This document shows positions 28,921 to 38,246 of a stretch of DNA of 64,000 nucleotides, one piece after another. The notes beneath the pieces are model-generated. The model saw only the letters and a program-made list of their open reading frames with translations. It was not told where the DNA came from and ran no database searches. The translations under genes were made by a program, and so were the position numbers. The stretch is from Cytobacillus luteolus (lineage in GTDB: Bacteria > Bacillota > Bacilli > Bacillales > Bacillaceae_L), in the NCBI RefSeq assembly GCF_017873715.1, contig NZ_JAGGKM010000007.1, forward strand, positions 124,001 through 188,000, in the 5' to 3' direction. Numbering within the stretch: the stretch's first letter is position 1; every line of letters begins with the position of its first letter.

Positions 28921-29223
28921 ATGCCAATTACTACAGGCAATGGTGGATTTAACGATGTCTTTGCATTTGACGAAGTAGAATCAGGAGCCGATGCAAAGCT
29001 AAATGAAGATAGATATGAGGTATTCATTAATCAACAATTCATAGGCCATAAAACGTTACTAACTCAAGGTGACCATCTAACTGATATAGATAACTTTTTA
29101 AAATCACAAGGAATCACATCCTTCAAATCATCCTTGGATGGCGACCATTATTTAATCGAAGCAAGCCCTGAGGATCAAACCAAAGCAAGAGACGCCCTAA
29201 ACGTATATTTTACAAACCGATAA
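28921..29223 (+). CDS. Hypothetical protein, 100 residues
   Basis: A strong GGAGGTGG lies 6 bp before the ATG, supporting a real gene. The product, MPITTGNGGFNDVFAFDEVE at the start, is acidic and soluble, with mixed alpha/beta pattern and a repeat-like YEVFINQQFIGHKTLLTQGD segment; no Cys, signal peptide or membrane helix. I recognise no family. It is convergent with pxpC to its right and follows a family-1 repeat. Confidence 0.7.
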   Translation: MPITTGNGGFNDVFAFDEVESGADAKLNEDRYEVFINQQFIGHKTLLTQGDHLTDIDNFLKSQGITSFKSSLDGDHYLIEASPEDQTKARDALNVYFTNR

Positions 29224-29247
29224 AAGAGGAGGGACAGAGACTCTGTT

Positions 29248-30189
29248 TCAATCCCTCCTTAGCTTTTGCAAAATGCGTATAAACTTTTCTCTTTCTTGAT
29301 ATGCACTATGAGCTTGTTCAATTGTACATTTTTCAAAACGAATAGATCCACCGGGGGGTACTTGAGCAATCTTAGGAATGTCGGCGGTGATGACTGTTCC
29401 AATACGAGTATACCCTCCTGTAGTTTGTCGGTCGGCCATTAAGATAATTGGCTGACCATTACTAGGTACTTGAATGCCACCAATAGGAATAGCATCTGAT
29501 GCAATATCTGCCTTATTCTTATGTTCTAACTTTGTATTGCTATTTAAACGGTAACCCATTCGGTCAGCTTGCATGACTTTGTAAGGTTCCTTAAAAAAGT
29601 GCTCAATACTTTCAGTAGAAAACTCATTTTCATGTGGTCCCACGATCACCCGAACAGTGATGTCTTTCTCATACTGTGGTTGGGTGGAGTGTGCTATGCC
29701 TTTCATTCTTTTCTTTTTAGTAGAAGGAAACCCCATTAATTGATCACCTTCCTCAATACTTGTACCAAGGTCGGCTTTTTGGTAAAAAGACTTACTTCCC
29801 AACACCTCTTCTACAAAAAAACCACCAGAAACAGCAAGATAAGATCTAATTCCATGTTTTGGTTTCCCAAATTTAATGATATCGTTTTTGTAGACTCTGA
29901 CAGATTGCCATAGAGGCATCGGTTGATTATTAATTGAGGGACTTAAATTTGCGCCACAAATCGAGATAACCACTTCATCTGCAAGGACTTGAAGTGTTGG
30001 ACCTAGCATTGAGATCTCTAGACAAACTTCATCTATCTGATTCCCGACTAGCAGATTGGCAATTCGTAAGGAATCTACATCCATTGCTCCCCCTGTTACC
30101 ACACCAAATTGCTGATATCCATAGCGACCTTTATCCTGAAAAGTTGTTAATAGCCCTTTTTTCAAAACCTGAAATAAAGGTAGTTGCAT
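29248..30189 (-). CDS. pxpC: 5-oxoprolinase subunit C (biotin-dependent carboxyltransferase-like)
   Basis: About 313 residues with VLKKGLLTTFQDKGRYGYQQFGV at the start, MADRQTTGGYTRIGTVI near residue 270 and the KipA/AHS2 fold. With PxpA and PxpB it makes the ATP-dependent 5-oxoprolinase that opens 5-oxoproline to glutamate. ATG 30189 with AGGTG just upstream is preferred; GTG 30198 overlaps the pxpA stop. The genes are translated in the order pxpB, pxpA, pxpC with overlaps or tiny gaps. Confidence 0.9.
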   Translation of the reverse strand: MQLPLFQVLKKGLLTTFQDKGRYGYQQFGVVTGGAMDVDSLRIANLLVGNQIDEVCLEISMLGPTLQVLADEVVISICGANLSPSINNQPMPLWQSVRVYKNDIIKFGKPKHGIRSYLAVSGGFFVEEVLGSKSFYQKADLGTSIEEGDQLMGFPSTKKKRMKGIAHSTQPQYEKDITVRVIVGPHENEFSTESIEHFFKEPYKVMQADRMGYRLNSNTKLEHKNKADIASDAIPIGGIQVPSNGQPIILMADRQTTGGYTRIGTVITADIPKIAQVPPGGSIRFEKCTIEQAHSAYQEREKFIRILQKLRRD

Positions 30190-30194
30190 TATAA

Positions 30195-30953
30195 TCACCT
30201 AATTGGACGTACCGAAACGCCTTTTTTTGTTAAATTTTCACGTAATGCTTTTGCAAAAAGTAGTGCATGCTCATTATCTCCATGAACACATACCGATTCA
30301 GCCACAATTGGAATTGACTGTCCATCAACAGAAGTAACAGTATCTGTTTCAATCATTTGGATCACCTGTGATAATGCGAGTTCAGTCTCTGATATAATAG
30401 CATTTTCACTTTTCCTTGAAGTAAGCGAGCCATCATTTTGATAGGTTCGATCTGCAAAAACCTCTGAAACAGTGCGGAGTCCAACTTCTTTCCCTGCTTT
30501 AATAAGCTCACTCCCTGACAACCCATATAACAGTAAATCAGAGTCAAAGAGCATAACAGCCTTCGCGATTGCTTTTGCGATAAAAGGGTCCTTTGCGGCT
30601 AAGTTATAAAGAGCTCCATGGGGCTTTACATGACTAAGTTTCACCTCATGAGCTTTACAGAAGGCTGAGAGTGCCCCAATTTGATACAACACCATTTCAG
30701 TAATTTCCCCGGAAGTATATGGGATTTCTCTTCGGCCAAAACCTGCAATATCATGAAAGCCAGGATGGGCCCCAATTGCTACGCCTTTTTCCTTAGCTAA
30801 CAAAACCGTTTTATACATGACATGAGCATCTCCTGCATGGAAGCCGCAAGCGATATTCGCACTAGTAACCTCGCTTAAAATGAGTTCATCATTTCCTAGC
30901 TTATAGGAACCGAAACTTTCACCTAAATCACAATTTAAATCAATCTTCTTCAT
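30195..30953 (-). CDS. pxpA: 5-oxoprolinase subunit A (LamB/YcsF family)
   Basis: The 252-residue product begins [21 protein letters not shown], followed by [18 protein letters not shown]-like sequence ([13 protein letters not shown]) and [16 protein letters not shown], the hallmark of the LamB/YcsF family. It acts with PxpB and PxpC on 5-oxoproline, a damage product of glutamine and glutamate. It overlaps the end of pxpB by 14 bp and meets pxpC directly, so all three form one translationally coupled operon. Confidence 0.93.
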   Translation of the reverse strand: MKKIDLNCDLGESFGSYKLGNDELILSEVTSANIACGFHAGDAHVMYKTVLLAKEKGVAIGAHPGFHDIAGFGRREIPYTSGEITEMVLYQIGALSAFCKAHEVKLSHVKPHGALYNLAAKDPFIAKAIAKAVMLFDSDLLLYGLSGSELIKAGKEVGLRTVSEVFADRTYQNDGSLTSRKSENAIISETELALSQVIQMIETDTVTSVDGQSIPIVAESVCVHGDNEHALLFAKALRENLTKKGVSVRPIR

Positions 30954-31677
30954 TTTGAATCACTTCCCGTTTAACAACATATTTATTTTCTTTAACTGCT
31001 TGGGTTATTTCGTAGAATTCAGTTTCAGATATGGATACAAAGCGAATAAAATCACCAGCTTTTATTAAAAAGGGACTTGGAGAAGTTGGATTAAACAATG
31101 TTAGGGGTGTTTGCCCAATGAGATTCCACCCACCTGGGGATTCAATTGGGTACACACCTGTTTGATCTCCGCCAATTCCAACAGAACCTCTTGGCACTTT
31201 TAGACGAGGCTCAGCTAACCTTGGAGTATGTAATTTTTGTGATAACCCTTTTAGATAGGGGAATCCTGGTAAAAAACCAATCAAGTATACGAGATATTGT
31301 TTGGAACAATGGAGGGAGACGACCTCTTGTTCTGTTAAATTATTATGCTTGGCCACATGAGGTAGATCCTCCCCAAATCTGTTACCATAGCAAACAGGAA
31401 TGGTAACAATCTCTTTTTGATAGACCCTGTTTTTATTAGAAGGAGCACTACAAATACTATGTAGTTTTTCTACTAAAGCAGTGTGTGATATCTTCATAGG
31501 TTCATAATAAACGGTTAAGGTCTCAAAGGCTGGGACGACCTCAATGATACCTAGTATATGCTTGCTTTTAATGGCATTTGCGGTATGTTGTATATGCCTA
31601 TTTAATTTTTCTGAGATTGGGGAGATAAATAAAATTTGAATGGCCTTATCCCCTAATGGGCGAATTGAAAATTCCAA
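30940..31677 (-). CDS. pxpB: 5-oxoprolinase subunit B (KipI family)
   Basis: The 245-residue product carries the AHS1/KipI signature [20 protein letters not shown] and [21 protein letters not shown]. In B. subtilis the related KipI inhibits sporulation kinase A, but in this three-gene setting the oxoprolinase role is more likely. It is the first gene of the operon; its start is at 31677, 119 bp from the divergent ywdK. Confidence 0.92.
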   Translation of the reverse strand: MEFSIRPLGDKAIQILFISPISEKLNRHIQHTANAIKSKHILGIIEVVPAFETLTVYYEPMKISHTALVEKLHSICSAPSNKNRVYQKEIVTIPVCYGNRFGEDLPHVAKHNNLTEQEVVSLHCSKQYLVYLIGFLPGFPYLKGLSQKLHTPRLAEPRLKVPRGSVGIGGDQTGVYPIESPGGWNLIGQTPLTLFNPTSPSPFLIKAGDFIRFVSISETEFYEITQAVKENKYVVKREVIQNEED

Positions 31678-31796
31678 TGTGCATCACCAAACCAATTAAT
31701 ATTCTGATAATTAAACTATACCATATCTTAGTTTGAATTTTTGAATGACTCGTTTATTATATAACTAGAGTTTTTTAAAAAAGGAGACGAACAATC

Positions 31797-32168
31797 ATGA
31801 AATTATTTATTTTATTAGGTGCAATTAATGCTTTTCTTGCTGTTGCTTTGGGAGCATTTGGGGCACATGGTTTAGAGGGGAAAATCTCAGAAAAGTATTT
31901 AAAGACCTGGAACACAGGTGTAACTTATCAAATGTTTCATGCAACTGGACTATTTATTGTAGGAATACTATTAGCAAAAGCTCCTGGTGCAGGTATGCTA
32001 AATACAGCAGGATGGTTGATGCTCATTGGAATTATTCTGTTTTCAGGAAGTTTGTATGTACTAAGTACTACTGGAATAAAAGTACTTGGAGCAATTACAC
32101 CACTAGGCGGCTTGGCATTTTTAGCTGCTTGGTTGTTAGTTGGAATTGTTGCAATTAGACATCTATAA
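31797..32168 (+). CDS. ywdK: DUF423 membrane protein (YwdK-like)
   Basis: 123 residues, four hydrophobic helices, with FLAVALGAFGAHGLEGKISEKYLKTW-type start (AVALGAFGAHGL) and GSLYVLSTTGIK, ITPLGGLAFL in the later helices, as in the DUF423 family. Small inner-membrane protein of unknown role. AAAGGAGACG lies before the ATG. Position between pxp genes and gerQ agrees with the ywd locus of Bacillus. Confidence 0.88.
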   Translation: MKLFILLGAINAFLAVALGAFGAHGLEGKISEKYLKTWNTGVTYQMFHATGLFIVGILLAKAPGAGMLNTAGWLMLIGIILFSGSLYVLSTTGIKVLGAITPLGGLAFLAAWLLVGIVAIRHL

Positions 32169-32173
32169 AGGAA

Positions 32174-32206
32174 AAGGAGAGTGCCCTCGGACACTCTCCT
32201 TTATCA
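32174..32206 (+). terminator. Intrinsic terminator of ywdK
   Basis: AAGGAGAGTG pairs with CACTCTCCTT around an eight-base loop, followed by TATC. The U tract is short. Confidence 0.7.
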
Positions 32207-32266
32207 TTGTCTAGGAAATTATAAAAAGTAACCTTGCAACTGACTAAGCCTTTAGTTTTCACTACG

Positions 32267-32387
32267 TCCAGCTCCAGCGCCTAGCCCCTCGAGGTCAAAT
32301 AACCTGTGCCATAAAAAGTCTAAGTGCAGACTTTTTCTGTCACAGAACATTTGCTTGTCGGGGCTGACCAAGGCGCTTTCGCTTTTG
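32267..32387 (+). repeat. Family-2 structured repeat, copy 1
   Basis: Begins TCCAGCTCCAGCGCCTAGCC and ends CAAGGCGCTTTCGCTTTTG. AGCGCCT pairs with AGGCGCT, AGCCCC with GGGGCT, and an inner hairpin AAAAAGTC...GACTTTTT is present. A nearly identical copy lies at 43649-43770, a short one at 40173-40234 and a remnant at 37619-37661. Confidence 0.8.
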
Positions 32388-32391
32388 TTCT

Positions 32392-32874
32392 TTATCTAGG
32401 TGGATAGGTAGTTGCCCCAGGAATTCCTACACCGAATGGGTAGTCGTACTCTAACTCCTCATCGAATGTTACGTACTCTAAATACACCATTAATAATAGA
32501 TATCTCATACCTGTTTGAGGATCACTTAGAATAATGTGATCGCGTCCAGCAGCTTCAACAATACCTACAAATGATTCGCGGCTGCCGTTAAAGTTCATAT
32601 AAACAGTTGCTAGTTTTCCTTTGTTTAAGCGAAGAATATTTTCAATATAAGACTGCTCTAATGGAAGCATACCTGGTACATCTGCTCCTAATGTAGGTTG
32701 AACTCCTGGTGCTCCTGGAGTGAATAAACCAGGTACCTGTTGTTGAGTTGGGAAACCAAATTGTTGTTGCATTGGCGCATAACCTTGGTAGGGGTTATAA
32801 CCTTGTTGATCCATTCCATAACCATAACCTGCATATGGATTTGTCATTCCATCATATGGATTTTTATGACTCAT
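32392..32874 (-). CDS. gerQ: Spore coat/germination protein GerQ
   Basis: The 160-residue product has a Gln/Tyr/Pro-rich N-terminal part (GYGMDQQGYNPYQGYAPMQQ) and a conserved C-terminal domain with YIENILRLNKGKLATVYMNF and GRDHIILSDPQTGMRYLL. GerQ is needed for CwlJ to localise in the coat, and its glutamines are cross-linked by transglutaminase. It lies 71 bp downstream of cwlJ on the same strand. Sporulation (mother-cell) expression is expected. GAGGAGG-type site (AGGAGG) precedes the ATG. Confidence 0.95.
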   Translation of the reverse strand: MSHKNPYDGMTNPYAGYGYGMDQQGYNPYQGYAPMQQQFGFPTQQQVPGLFTPGAPGVQPTLGADVPGMLPLEQSYIENILRLNKGKLATVYMNFNGSRESFVGIVEAAGRDHIILSDPQTGMRYLLLMVYLEYVTFDEELEYDYPFGVGIPGATTYPPR

Positions 32875-32945
32875 TAAAAAAACCTCCTCAAAAAAGTAAG
32901 TATAGTTTTTGTCTTTCAGTTAGCGCGTGTAAATAATATCTCTCT

Positions 32946-33377
32946 CTAAAATGTTGAATAGACCTGTGGGCAATCTTCAGAAGTTGGCTTATAGAAGCAA
33001 TGCGCTTTATAGCGGCCTGTGTTCCATTGATTAAACCACTGTGCTGGACATTCAGCAGCCGGCCTAAAAAACCATAGTGAAAATTCAGCGGGGTGAAAAC
33101 GCTCCCCCTTTAAAACTCTTCTGGCTAGCTCAATATCTTGTGGTCTAGCTGCTTGATAAAAATAGCCTTTCTGAGTTGCTTCAAAGCCTCCCGGGCTCTG
33201 ATAAACCATTTGGCGGATATTCGTAACTTTTTTGAAGTCGATACAAGCTGACCTTGCTCGATTAACCCCGGTATTCCCAACCATTAGCATACCTAACTGT
33301 CCATCACCCTCAGCTTCAGCTCGCATTAGCCTTGCTAAGAGTTTTACATCTTCCTCTGTATGTGCGACAACTGCCAT
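32946..33377 (-). CDS. cwlJ: Spore cortex-lytic hydrolase CwlJ
   Basis: The 143-residue product is a Hydrolase_2/SleB-type catalytic domain: LLARLMRAEAEGDGQLGMLMVG with the catalytic Glu, then VTNIRQMVYQSPGGFEATQKG and FHPAEFSLWFFRPAAECPAQW. CwlJ degrades cortex peptidoglycan during calcium-dipicolinate or nutrient germination and depends on GerQ, the next gene. No signal peptide, consistent with mother-cell synthesis. Confidence 0.93.
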   Translation of the reverse strand: MAVVAHTEEDVKLLARLMRAEAEGDGQLGMLMVGNTGVNRARSACIDFKKVTNIRQMVYQSPGGFEATQKGYFYQAARPQDIELARRVLKGERFHPAEFSLWFFRPAAECPAQWFNQWNTGRYKAHCFYKPTSEDCPQVYSTF

Positions 33378-33578
33378 TTTCTCACCTCACTTAACAAGGA
33401 GCTTTGATTCTTCACCGACAACTATAGGCAAATAAATCAATAGTACTCTTTTTGCTCTTTATAACTTATTGAAGGAGTCGAAAATGGGTTCCAACAAATT
33501 TGATAAAGTACGAAAAATACCCATTCCCTAAACCGTATGTAAAAAATTCTGCTGATATGACATTTTTCTAATCAAAAA

Positions 33579-33603
33579 AAAGACAGCCACATGGGCTGTC
33601 TTT
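33579..33603. terminator. Terminator of hemQ
   Basis: AAAGACAGCC pairs with GGCTGTCTTT; on the reverse strand the hairpin is followed by a run of eight T. The rest of 33378-33611 shows no gene. Confidence 0.88.
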
Positions 33604-33611
33604 GGGATTTA

Positions 33612-34355
33612 TTATACGTGTAAGAACTTTGAGATCTTATCTTCTTCTAATAAATTACCAACGAAGAATGCTCCAAACTCACCAAAACGAGCACTTACTT
33701 CGTCGAAACGCATTTCATAGACTAGTTTTTTAAACTGTAGAACATCATCTGAGAATAATGTAACGCCCCACTCATAATCATCGAATCCAACAGATCCTGT
33801 GATTACTTGTTTAACTTTACCAGCATATTGGCGACCAATCATTCCATGACTTCTCATCATGCCACGACGGTCTTCCATCGGTAGCATGTACCAGTTATCA
33901 TTGCCTTGGCGGCGCTTGTCCATTGGGTAGAAGCAAACATACTTAGCTTTCGGTAAGATTGGATACAAACGTGCTAAAACTTGTGGATTTTGATAAGGAT
34001 CTTCACCAGCTGGTAAATAGTTACTTAACTCAACAACTGAAACATAAGAATGTACGGGAATTGTGAATTCTGCAAGCTTAGACTTGTTGAATTCATTTTC
34101 AATTTCGTTTAACTCTTCCATGGTAGGGCGAAGAATCATCATCATAAAGTCAGCTTTTTGCCCAACGATTGAATAAAGAGCATGACTGCCTTGCTCATTA
34201 CTTTGAGTAACATTCCACTTTTCTAACATCCCTAAGTACTCATGAATTGCGGCTTGGCGCTCATCGCTTGATACGCTCTTCCATAAAGTCCAATCCATCG
34301 TACGGAAATCATGTAAACTATACCAACCATCTAACGTTTGAGCTGCTTCACTCAT
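33612..34355 (-). CDS. hemQ: Coproheme decarboxylase (HemQ, formerly chlorite dismutase-like)
   Basis: The 247-residue product fits HemQ of Gram-positive bacteria, which converts coproheme III to heme b with hydrogen peroxide. Tyr143 in FYPMDKRR and His170 in MRSHGMIG are spaced 27 residues apart, exactly as the catalytic Tyr and proximal heme-ligand His of characterised HemQ proteins. It lacks the distal Arg setting of true chlorite dismutases as far as can be judged. It is divergent from pta, as in B. subtilis. Confidence 0.95.
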   Translation of the reverse strand: MSEAAQTLDGWYSLHDFRTMDWTLWKSVSSDERQAAIHEYLGMLEKWNVTQSNEQGSHALYSIVGQKADFMMMILRPTMEELNEIENEFNKSKLAEFTIPVHSYVSVVELSNYLPAGEDPYQNPQVLARLYPILPKAKYVCFYPMDKRRQGNDNWYMLPMEDRRGMMRSHGMIGRQYAGKVKQVITGSVGFDDYEWGVTLFSDDVLQFKKLVYEMRFDEVSARFGEFGAFFVGNLLEEDKISKFLHV

Positions 34356-34621
34356 GTATAATCACTCCTATTTTTAAAAATATATATATTTACTATGTAT
34401 CCACAATTACTATAACATAGTTTTTCCTATAGCCAAGTGACTAAACCTTGAACATTCGTTAAATTCATGTTTCATGGTTAAAATTATCTAAAAAGGGAAC
34501 GATTGAAGTGTAAGTAATGCGTAAGTTTCAATAATTTGTAACAGGATTTTGTTCATTTTTAACAAAAAAAGCTTTATTCTAATGACGGTACATAATGGAT
34601 TATTGTGGGAGGGTTCCTAAA

Positions 34622-35593
34622 ATGAGTGACTTATTCTCAAGTTTAAAACAGAAAGTAACAGGTAAAAACATAAAAGTCGTTTTTCCAGAAGGATTGGATG
34701 AACGAATTCTATCAGCAGTTGGACGTTTAGCAAGTGAGCAAGTGGTTGTTCCGATAGTAATCGGCAATAAAGCAGAGGTTGAAGCGAAAGCAAAGGAATT
34801 AAATGTATCATTAGAAAATGTTGAAATCTATGATCCTAATAATTATCCTGAAATTGACCAGCTCGTATCAGCGTTTATTGAACGACGTAACGGTAAGGCA
34901 TCAGAAGAAGATGCACGAAGAATTTTACTAGATGAAAATTATTTCGGCACAATGCTCGTTTACACTGGAAAAGCTCAGGGGTTAGTAAGTGGAGCAGCTC
35001 ACTCAACAGCTGATACAGTTAGACCAGCACTCCAGATTATTAAAACAAAACAAGGTGTGAAAAAGACATCCGGAGTATTCATCATGGTGCGTGGAGATGA
35101 GAAGTATGTTTTTGCCGATTGTGCTATTAACATTGCTCCAGATAGTCAGGATCTAGCTGAAATTGCAGTGGAAAGTGCTCGAACTGCCAAAATGTTTGAT
35201 ATCGATCCTAAAGTGGCAATGTTGAGTTTCTCAACAAAGGGTTCAGCTAAGTCTTCTGAAACAGAAAGGGTAGTGGAAGCCGTAAGAATCGCAAAACAAC
35301 TTGACCCAAATCTTAAGCTAGATGGAGAATTTCAATTTGATGCAGCATTCGTCCCTTCTGTTGCAAAAAAGAAAGCCCCAGATTCAGAAATCCAGGGAGA
35401 TGCCAATGTCTTTATTTTCCCTAGTCTTGAAGCGGGTAATATCGGCTATAAAATTGCACAGCGTCTAGGAAACTTTGAAGCAGTTGGCCCGATTTTACAA
35501 GGCTTAAATCAACCGGTAAATGACCTATCTCGCGGATGCAACGCAGAAGATGTGTATAAGCTGGCATTAATAACTGCAAGTCAATCACTCTAA
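34622..35593 (+). CDS. pta: Phosphate acetyltransferase
   Basis: The product has 323 residues, the same as the B. subtilis enzyme. It interconverts acetyl-CoA and acetyl phosphate for overflow and fermentation. Family blocks VSGAAHSTADTVRPALQIIK, ADCAINIAPD, MLSFSTKGSAKS and FPSLEAGNIGYKIAQRLG are present. ATG 34622 with GGGAGGG 7 bp ahead is the start. The 266-bp gap to hemQ shows no obvious cre. It supplies acetyl phosphate alongside PflB. Confidence 0.97.
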   Translation: MSDLFSSLKQKVTGKNIKVVFPEGLDERILSAVGRLASEQVVVPIVIGNKAEVEAKAKELNVSLENVEIYDPNNYPEIDQLVSAFIERRNGKASEEDARRILLDENYFGTMLVYTGKAQGLVSGAAHSTADTVRPALQIIKTKQGVKKTSGVFIMVRGDEKYVFADCAINIAPDSQDLAEIAVESARTAKMFDIDPKVAMLSFSTKGSAKSSETERVVEAVRIAKQLDPNLKLDGEFQFDAAFVPSVAKKKAPDSEIQGDANVFIFPSLEAGNIGYKIAQRLGNFEAVGPILQGLNQPVNDLSRGCNAEDVYKLALITASQSL

Positions 35594-35601
35594 TCATATT
35601 G

Positions 35602-35632
35602 AAAAGGTGGCTCTTGGGGGTTGCCTTTTTTG
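35602..35632 (+). terminator. Weak terminator after pta
   Basis: AAAAGG pairs with CCTTTT around a G-rich loop, followed by TTTTT. The stem is only about six pairs. Confidence 0.5.
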
Positions 35633-35709
35633 TGTGGGATTTTGAGAAAAGTTTCCTGCCTATGGTATAATGACAGGAATTTATACGAACTTTTTAGGAG
35701 AAGTTGAAC

Positions 35710-36549
35710 ATGAGTACTATACATTCACTCTTAGAACAGCCGGAATGGAGAATCATTGACCATTCTAGTAGAGGGCCTCACTTTGATGCACTCCAATCGT
35801 TTGCGTTTGATGACACATTATGTGCTTCTGTTGGAAGTGGAGAGTCAGAATCAATCGCACGCGCATGGGTTCACCACAATACAATTGTGTTGGGAATACA
35901 AGATACAAAGCTTCCTTTTTTAGCAGATGGCATAAGTTACCTAGAAGACAAGGGCTATCGAGTGATTGTCCGAAACTCTGGGGGACTAGCTGTGGTTTTA
36001 GATGAGGGCGTTCTAAATCTATCTCTAATATTTAAAGATACGGAAAAAGGAATTGATATAAATAGAGGGTACGATGCGATGTGGGAGTTAACGAGGAAGA
36101 TGCTAGGAAACTACGCTAAGGGCATAGAGGCTCGCGAAATTGTTGGCTCGTATTGTCCGGGGAGTTACGACTTAAGCATAGGCGGTAAAAAGTTTGCCGG
36201 CATCTCCCAGCGCAGATTACGAGGTGGAGTATCTGTGCAAATCTACCTTTGCATCACCGGAAGTGGAGGGAAGCGAGCGGAGTTAATAAAAGACTTCTAT
36301 CAGCTTTCCTTAAAAGGAGAACAGACAAAACTTGTGTTTCCTGAAATTGTGCCGGATACAATGGCATCACTTTCAGAGTTGCTAGAGACTGATTTGAACG
36401 TGCAAGATGTTATGCTCTATTTTTTGCAAACTTTGAAAGAAGAAAGTGGACGAATCTTTGCCTCGCAGCTTAATGAGGACGAAATGGAGCTTTTTAGGTA
36501 CAATTATCAGCGGATTTTAGAGCGGAATGAGAAAGTACTTGAGATTTAG
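35710..36549 (+). CDS. lipL: Octanoyl-[GcvH]:protein N-octanoyltransferase
   Basis: The 279-residue BPL/LplA/LipB-fold enzyme moves octanoyl groups from GcvH to E2 subunits in the Bacillus lipoate pathway. The nucleophilic Cys is in [20 protein letters not shown] at about residue 150, and [16 protein letters not shown] lies near residue 82. AGGAG sits 9 bp before ATG 35710; the TTG at 35704 is less likely. Position right after pta matches B. subtilis ywfL. Confidence 0.93.
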   Translation: MSTIHSLLEQPEWRIIDHSSRGPHFDALQSFAFDDTLCASVGSGESESIARAWVHHNTIVLGIQDTKLPFLADGISYLEDKGYRVIVRNSGGLAVVLDEGVLNLSLIFKDTEKGIDINRGYDAMWELTRKMLGNYAKGIEAREIVGSYCPGSYDLSIGGKKFAGISQRRLRGGVSVQIYLCITGSGGKRAELIKDFYQLSLKGEQTKLVFPEIVPDTMASLSELLETDLNVQDVMLYFLQTLKEESGRIFASQLNEDEMELFRYNYQRILERNEKVLEI

Positions 36550-36606
36550 AAGCTATTTTAGGGGATGGGTCAGCTTTATAGTAAATGGTATTTCCAGGTA
36601 ATTGGG

Positions 36607-36722
36607 AATACTTTCTTTTTTTGAGGAAATACTTAACTGTCCCCAGAAAATACTTAACAATTGGCGGAAAATACTTAACTATTTTTATGAAATACTTAAC
36701 AATCTTAGCAAAATACTTAATT
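36607..36722. repeat. Six AATACTTAA cores at exact 21-bp period
   Basis: AATACTTAA starts at 36628, 36649, 36670, 36691 and 36712, with a degenerate sixth (AATACTTTC) at 36607. Every step is exactly 21 bp. About 11 bases per unit are conserved (AAATACTTAAC) and the other 10 vary. It lies in the 231-bp gap between the convergent genes lipL and rsfA. Confidence 0.9.
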
Positions 36723-36780
36723 TCGCCATAATTCAAATAAAAACGCCCACGGAGCCATAACTCCCTAAGCGTTAATTACT

Positions 36781-37485
36781 TTATTCAGCTACCTTCTCCA
36801 AGTTCCCATTGCGGTCCATCTTAAATTTAGTTGCTGGACGCTCTTCTTCGTCAAATAAAACGAGCTTTCTTGCACGGTTCATGATTTTCATCAGTGTTTC
36901 ATAATCATCTTGAATTGAAATAGCACTCTGTTCAAGCTTGGCTACTTGCTGAGTAAGTTCCTCGTTCTGCCTTAGCAGCTCATTATGTTCTCTCTTTAAT
37001 CTCTCATTCTCTCTACTTAATGCATCAACAGATACGTCTCTACCTTTTAATGATTGCAAGAAAGAGATAACACTATCAATTGATAGAGAGGTAGAGGCTT
37101 GTTGTCTTACAGGCTCTCTCTTAGTATATGTTTCAACAGGTGCTGCTTCTACCTGTGTATTCATTTCAGTTCCAAATTCAGTACTGTACTCTTCAATAGA
37201 AGGTGTAGGTGGTGTATATAATAGATTCTTTTTAACAGGTTGTTGTTGACCTAACGCACGTTGACGTTGCTTGCGTTGTTTTTTTGCTAGAGCCAAGGCT
37301 TTCTCATAATCATGTCTTACAACTGCATTCCAACGGAAACCACAGGCTGCTGACGTACGGTTAAGTCGATCTCCTACCTCTTCAAACGCATTTAATTGTG
37401 TACTACCTTCACGTACATGTCTAAGAACGGTTTCAGCTAACAACAAATCATTTTCCTCTGTCCAGGCATCTTGTCTTTCTTTCAT
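36781..37485 (-). CDS. rsfA: Prespore-specific regulator RsfA
   Basis: The 234-residue product has an N-terminal Myb/SANT-like DNA-binding region ([20 protein letters not shown] and [14 protein letters not shown]), a basic linker, a Gln/Pro-rich middle and a C-terminal coiled coil ([20 protein letters not shown]). This is the RsfA family, which modulates sigma-F-dependent genes in the forespore. GGGAG lies 9 bp before ATG 37485, so the longer frame starting at 37521 is unlikely. It converges with lipL. Confidence 0.92.
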   Translation of the reverse strand: MKERQDAWTEENDLLLAETVLRHVREGSTQLNAFEEVGDRLNRTSAACGFRWNAVVRHDYEKALALAKKQRKQRQRALGQQQPVKKNLLYTPPTPSIEEYSTEFGTEMNTQVEAAPVETYTKREPVRQQASTSLSIDSVISFLQSLKGRDVSVDALSRENERLKREHNELLRQNEELTQQVAKLEQSAISIQDDYETLMKIMNRARKLVLFDEEERPATKFKMDRNGNLEKVAE

Positions 37486-37618
37486 TATACTCAACTCCCA
37501 ATTTATATATATGATTAGCAAGATTGTTTGTAATCATTGCTCTGTTAACTACATCATTTCCAATAGAAACAATGTTTATACCAAAAATCTTAAAAGGATA
37601 ATAGATTTATTCATATGC

Positions 37619-37661
37619 GGCGGAAGTGCCTCGTTCAGTGGCACTGTAGCTGGACGAGAAA
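37619..37661 (-). repeat. Family-2 repeat remnant
   Basis: GAAGTGCCTCGTTCAG joined to TGGCACTGTAGCTGGAC corresponds to the two ends of a family-2 element in reverse orientation with its centre deleted. The surrounding gap (37486-37830) otherwise shows only a small hairpin GACTATTTC/GAAATAGTC at about 37702-37722. Confidence 0.6.
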
Positions 37662-37830
37662 CTACACTATGAACTTGTTAACTTATAAAAAATCCCACAC
37701 AGACTATTTCTGGAAATAGTCAGGACTACTTGCAAAGGCTGTCGATAAATTGTAAAATACCCCTTAGCAATGTTTATATTTCGAGCGTCTACCACTTGTG
37801 GTGTTAAGCATAGAAAGGACCTGTTCCCAG

Positions 37831-38058
37831 ATGACCAATGAATTTCGTATATGTGACGATTGTCAGGCAACTAACGTAAAAACCTTGCTTCCTCGTCTAA
37901 AAAAAATAGACCCAGATGCTAAAATTGACATCGCTTGTCAATCTTATTGTGGCCCTGGCCGGAAAAAATCGTTTGCGTTTGTGAACAATCGCCCACTATC
38001 AGCACCGAACGAAGATGAGCTGATAGATAAAGTAGAAAAGAAGTTAAACAAGAGTTAA
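37831..38058 (+). CDS. DUF1450-family protein (YuzB-like)
   Basis: The 75-residue product has [19 protein letters not shown] and [20 protein letters not shown], with the spaced cysteines of the DUF1450 family, which are small cytosolic proteins of unknown function resembling thioredoxin-like ferredoxins. ATG 37831 matches the family start; the ribosome site (AAAGG) is rather distant at about 12 bases. A terminator follows directly. Confidence 0.8.
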   Translation: MTNEFRICDDCQATNVKTLLPRLKKIDPDAKIDIACQSYCGPGRKKSFAFVNNRPLSAPNEDELIDKVEKKLNKS

Positions 38059-38059
38059 A

Positions 38060-38095
38060 AAATCGCCTTTAAACACTACAAAGGTGATTTTTTAT
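38060..38095 (+). terminator. Intrinsic terminator
   Basis: AAATCGCCTTT pairs with AAAGGTGATTT (one G-T), followed by TTTATTT. Confidence 0.88.
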
Positions 38096-38246
38096 TTCTT
38101 TTTTAAAAATAAAAATCTTTGTAGAAAATTGTTCAAAAATGGGTTTTTTTGACTAAGATTAAACTATATAATAGAAAACAAGTCATAGATGAGACCTGAA
38201 CTAAAGAAGTATTTTTGAAAAGAGCTTAGATGGAAGAGGTAATAAC

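Noticed and set aside
36607-36722. CRISPR array
   Set aside because: Repeats are only about 11 bp and spacers 10 bp; no cas genes in the window.
36494-36736. Reverse-strand open frame with a repeated KYF heptad
   Set aside because: It arises because the 21-bp repeat is seven codons long in every frame. It has no ribosome site and overlaps the 3' end of lipL.
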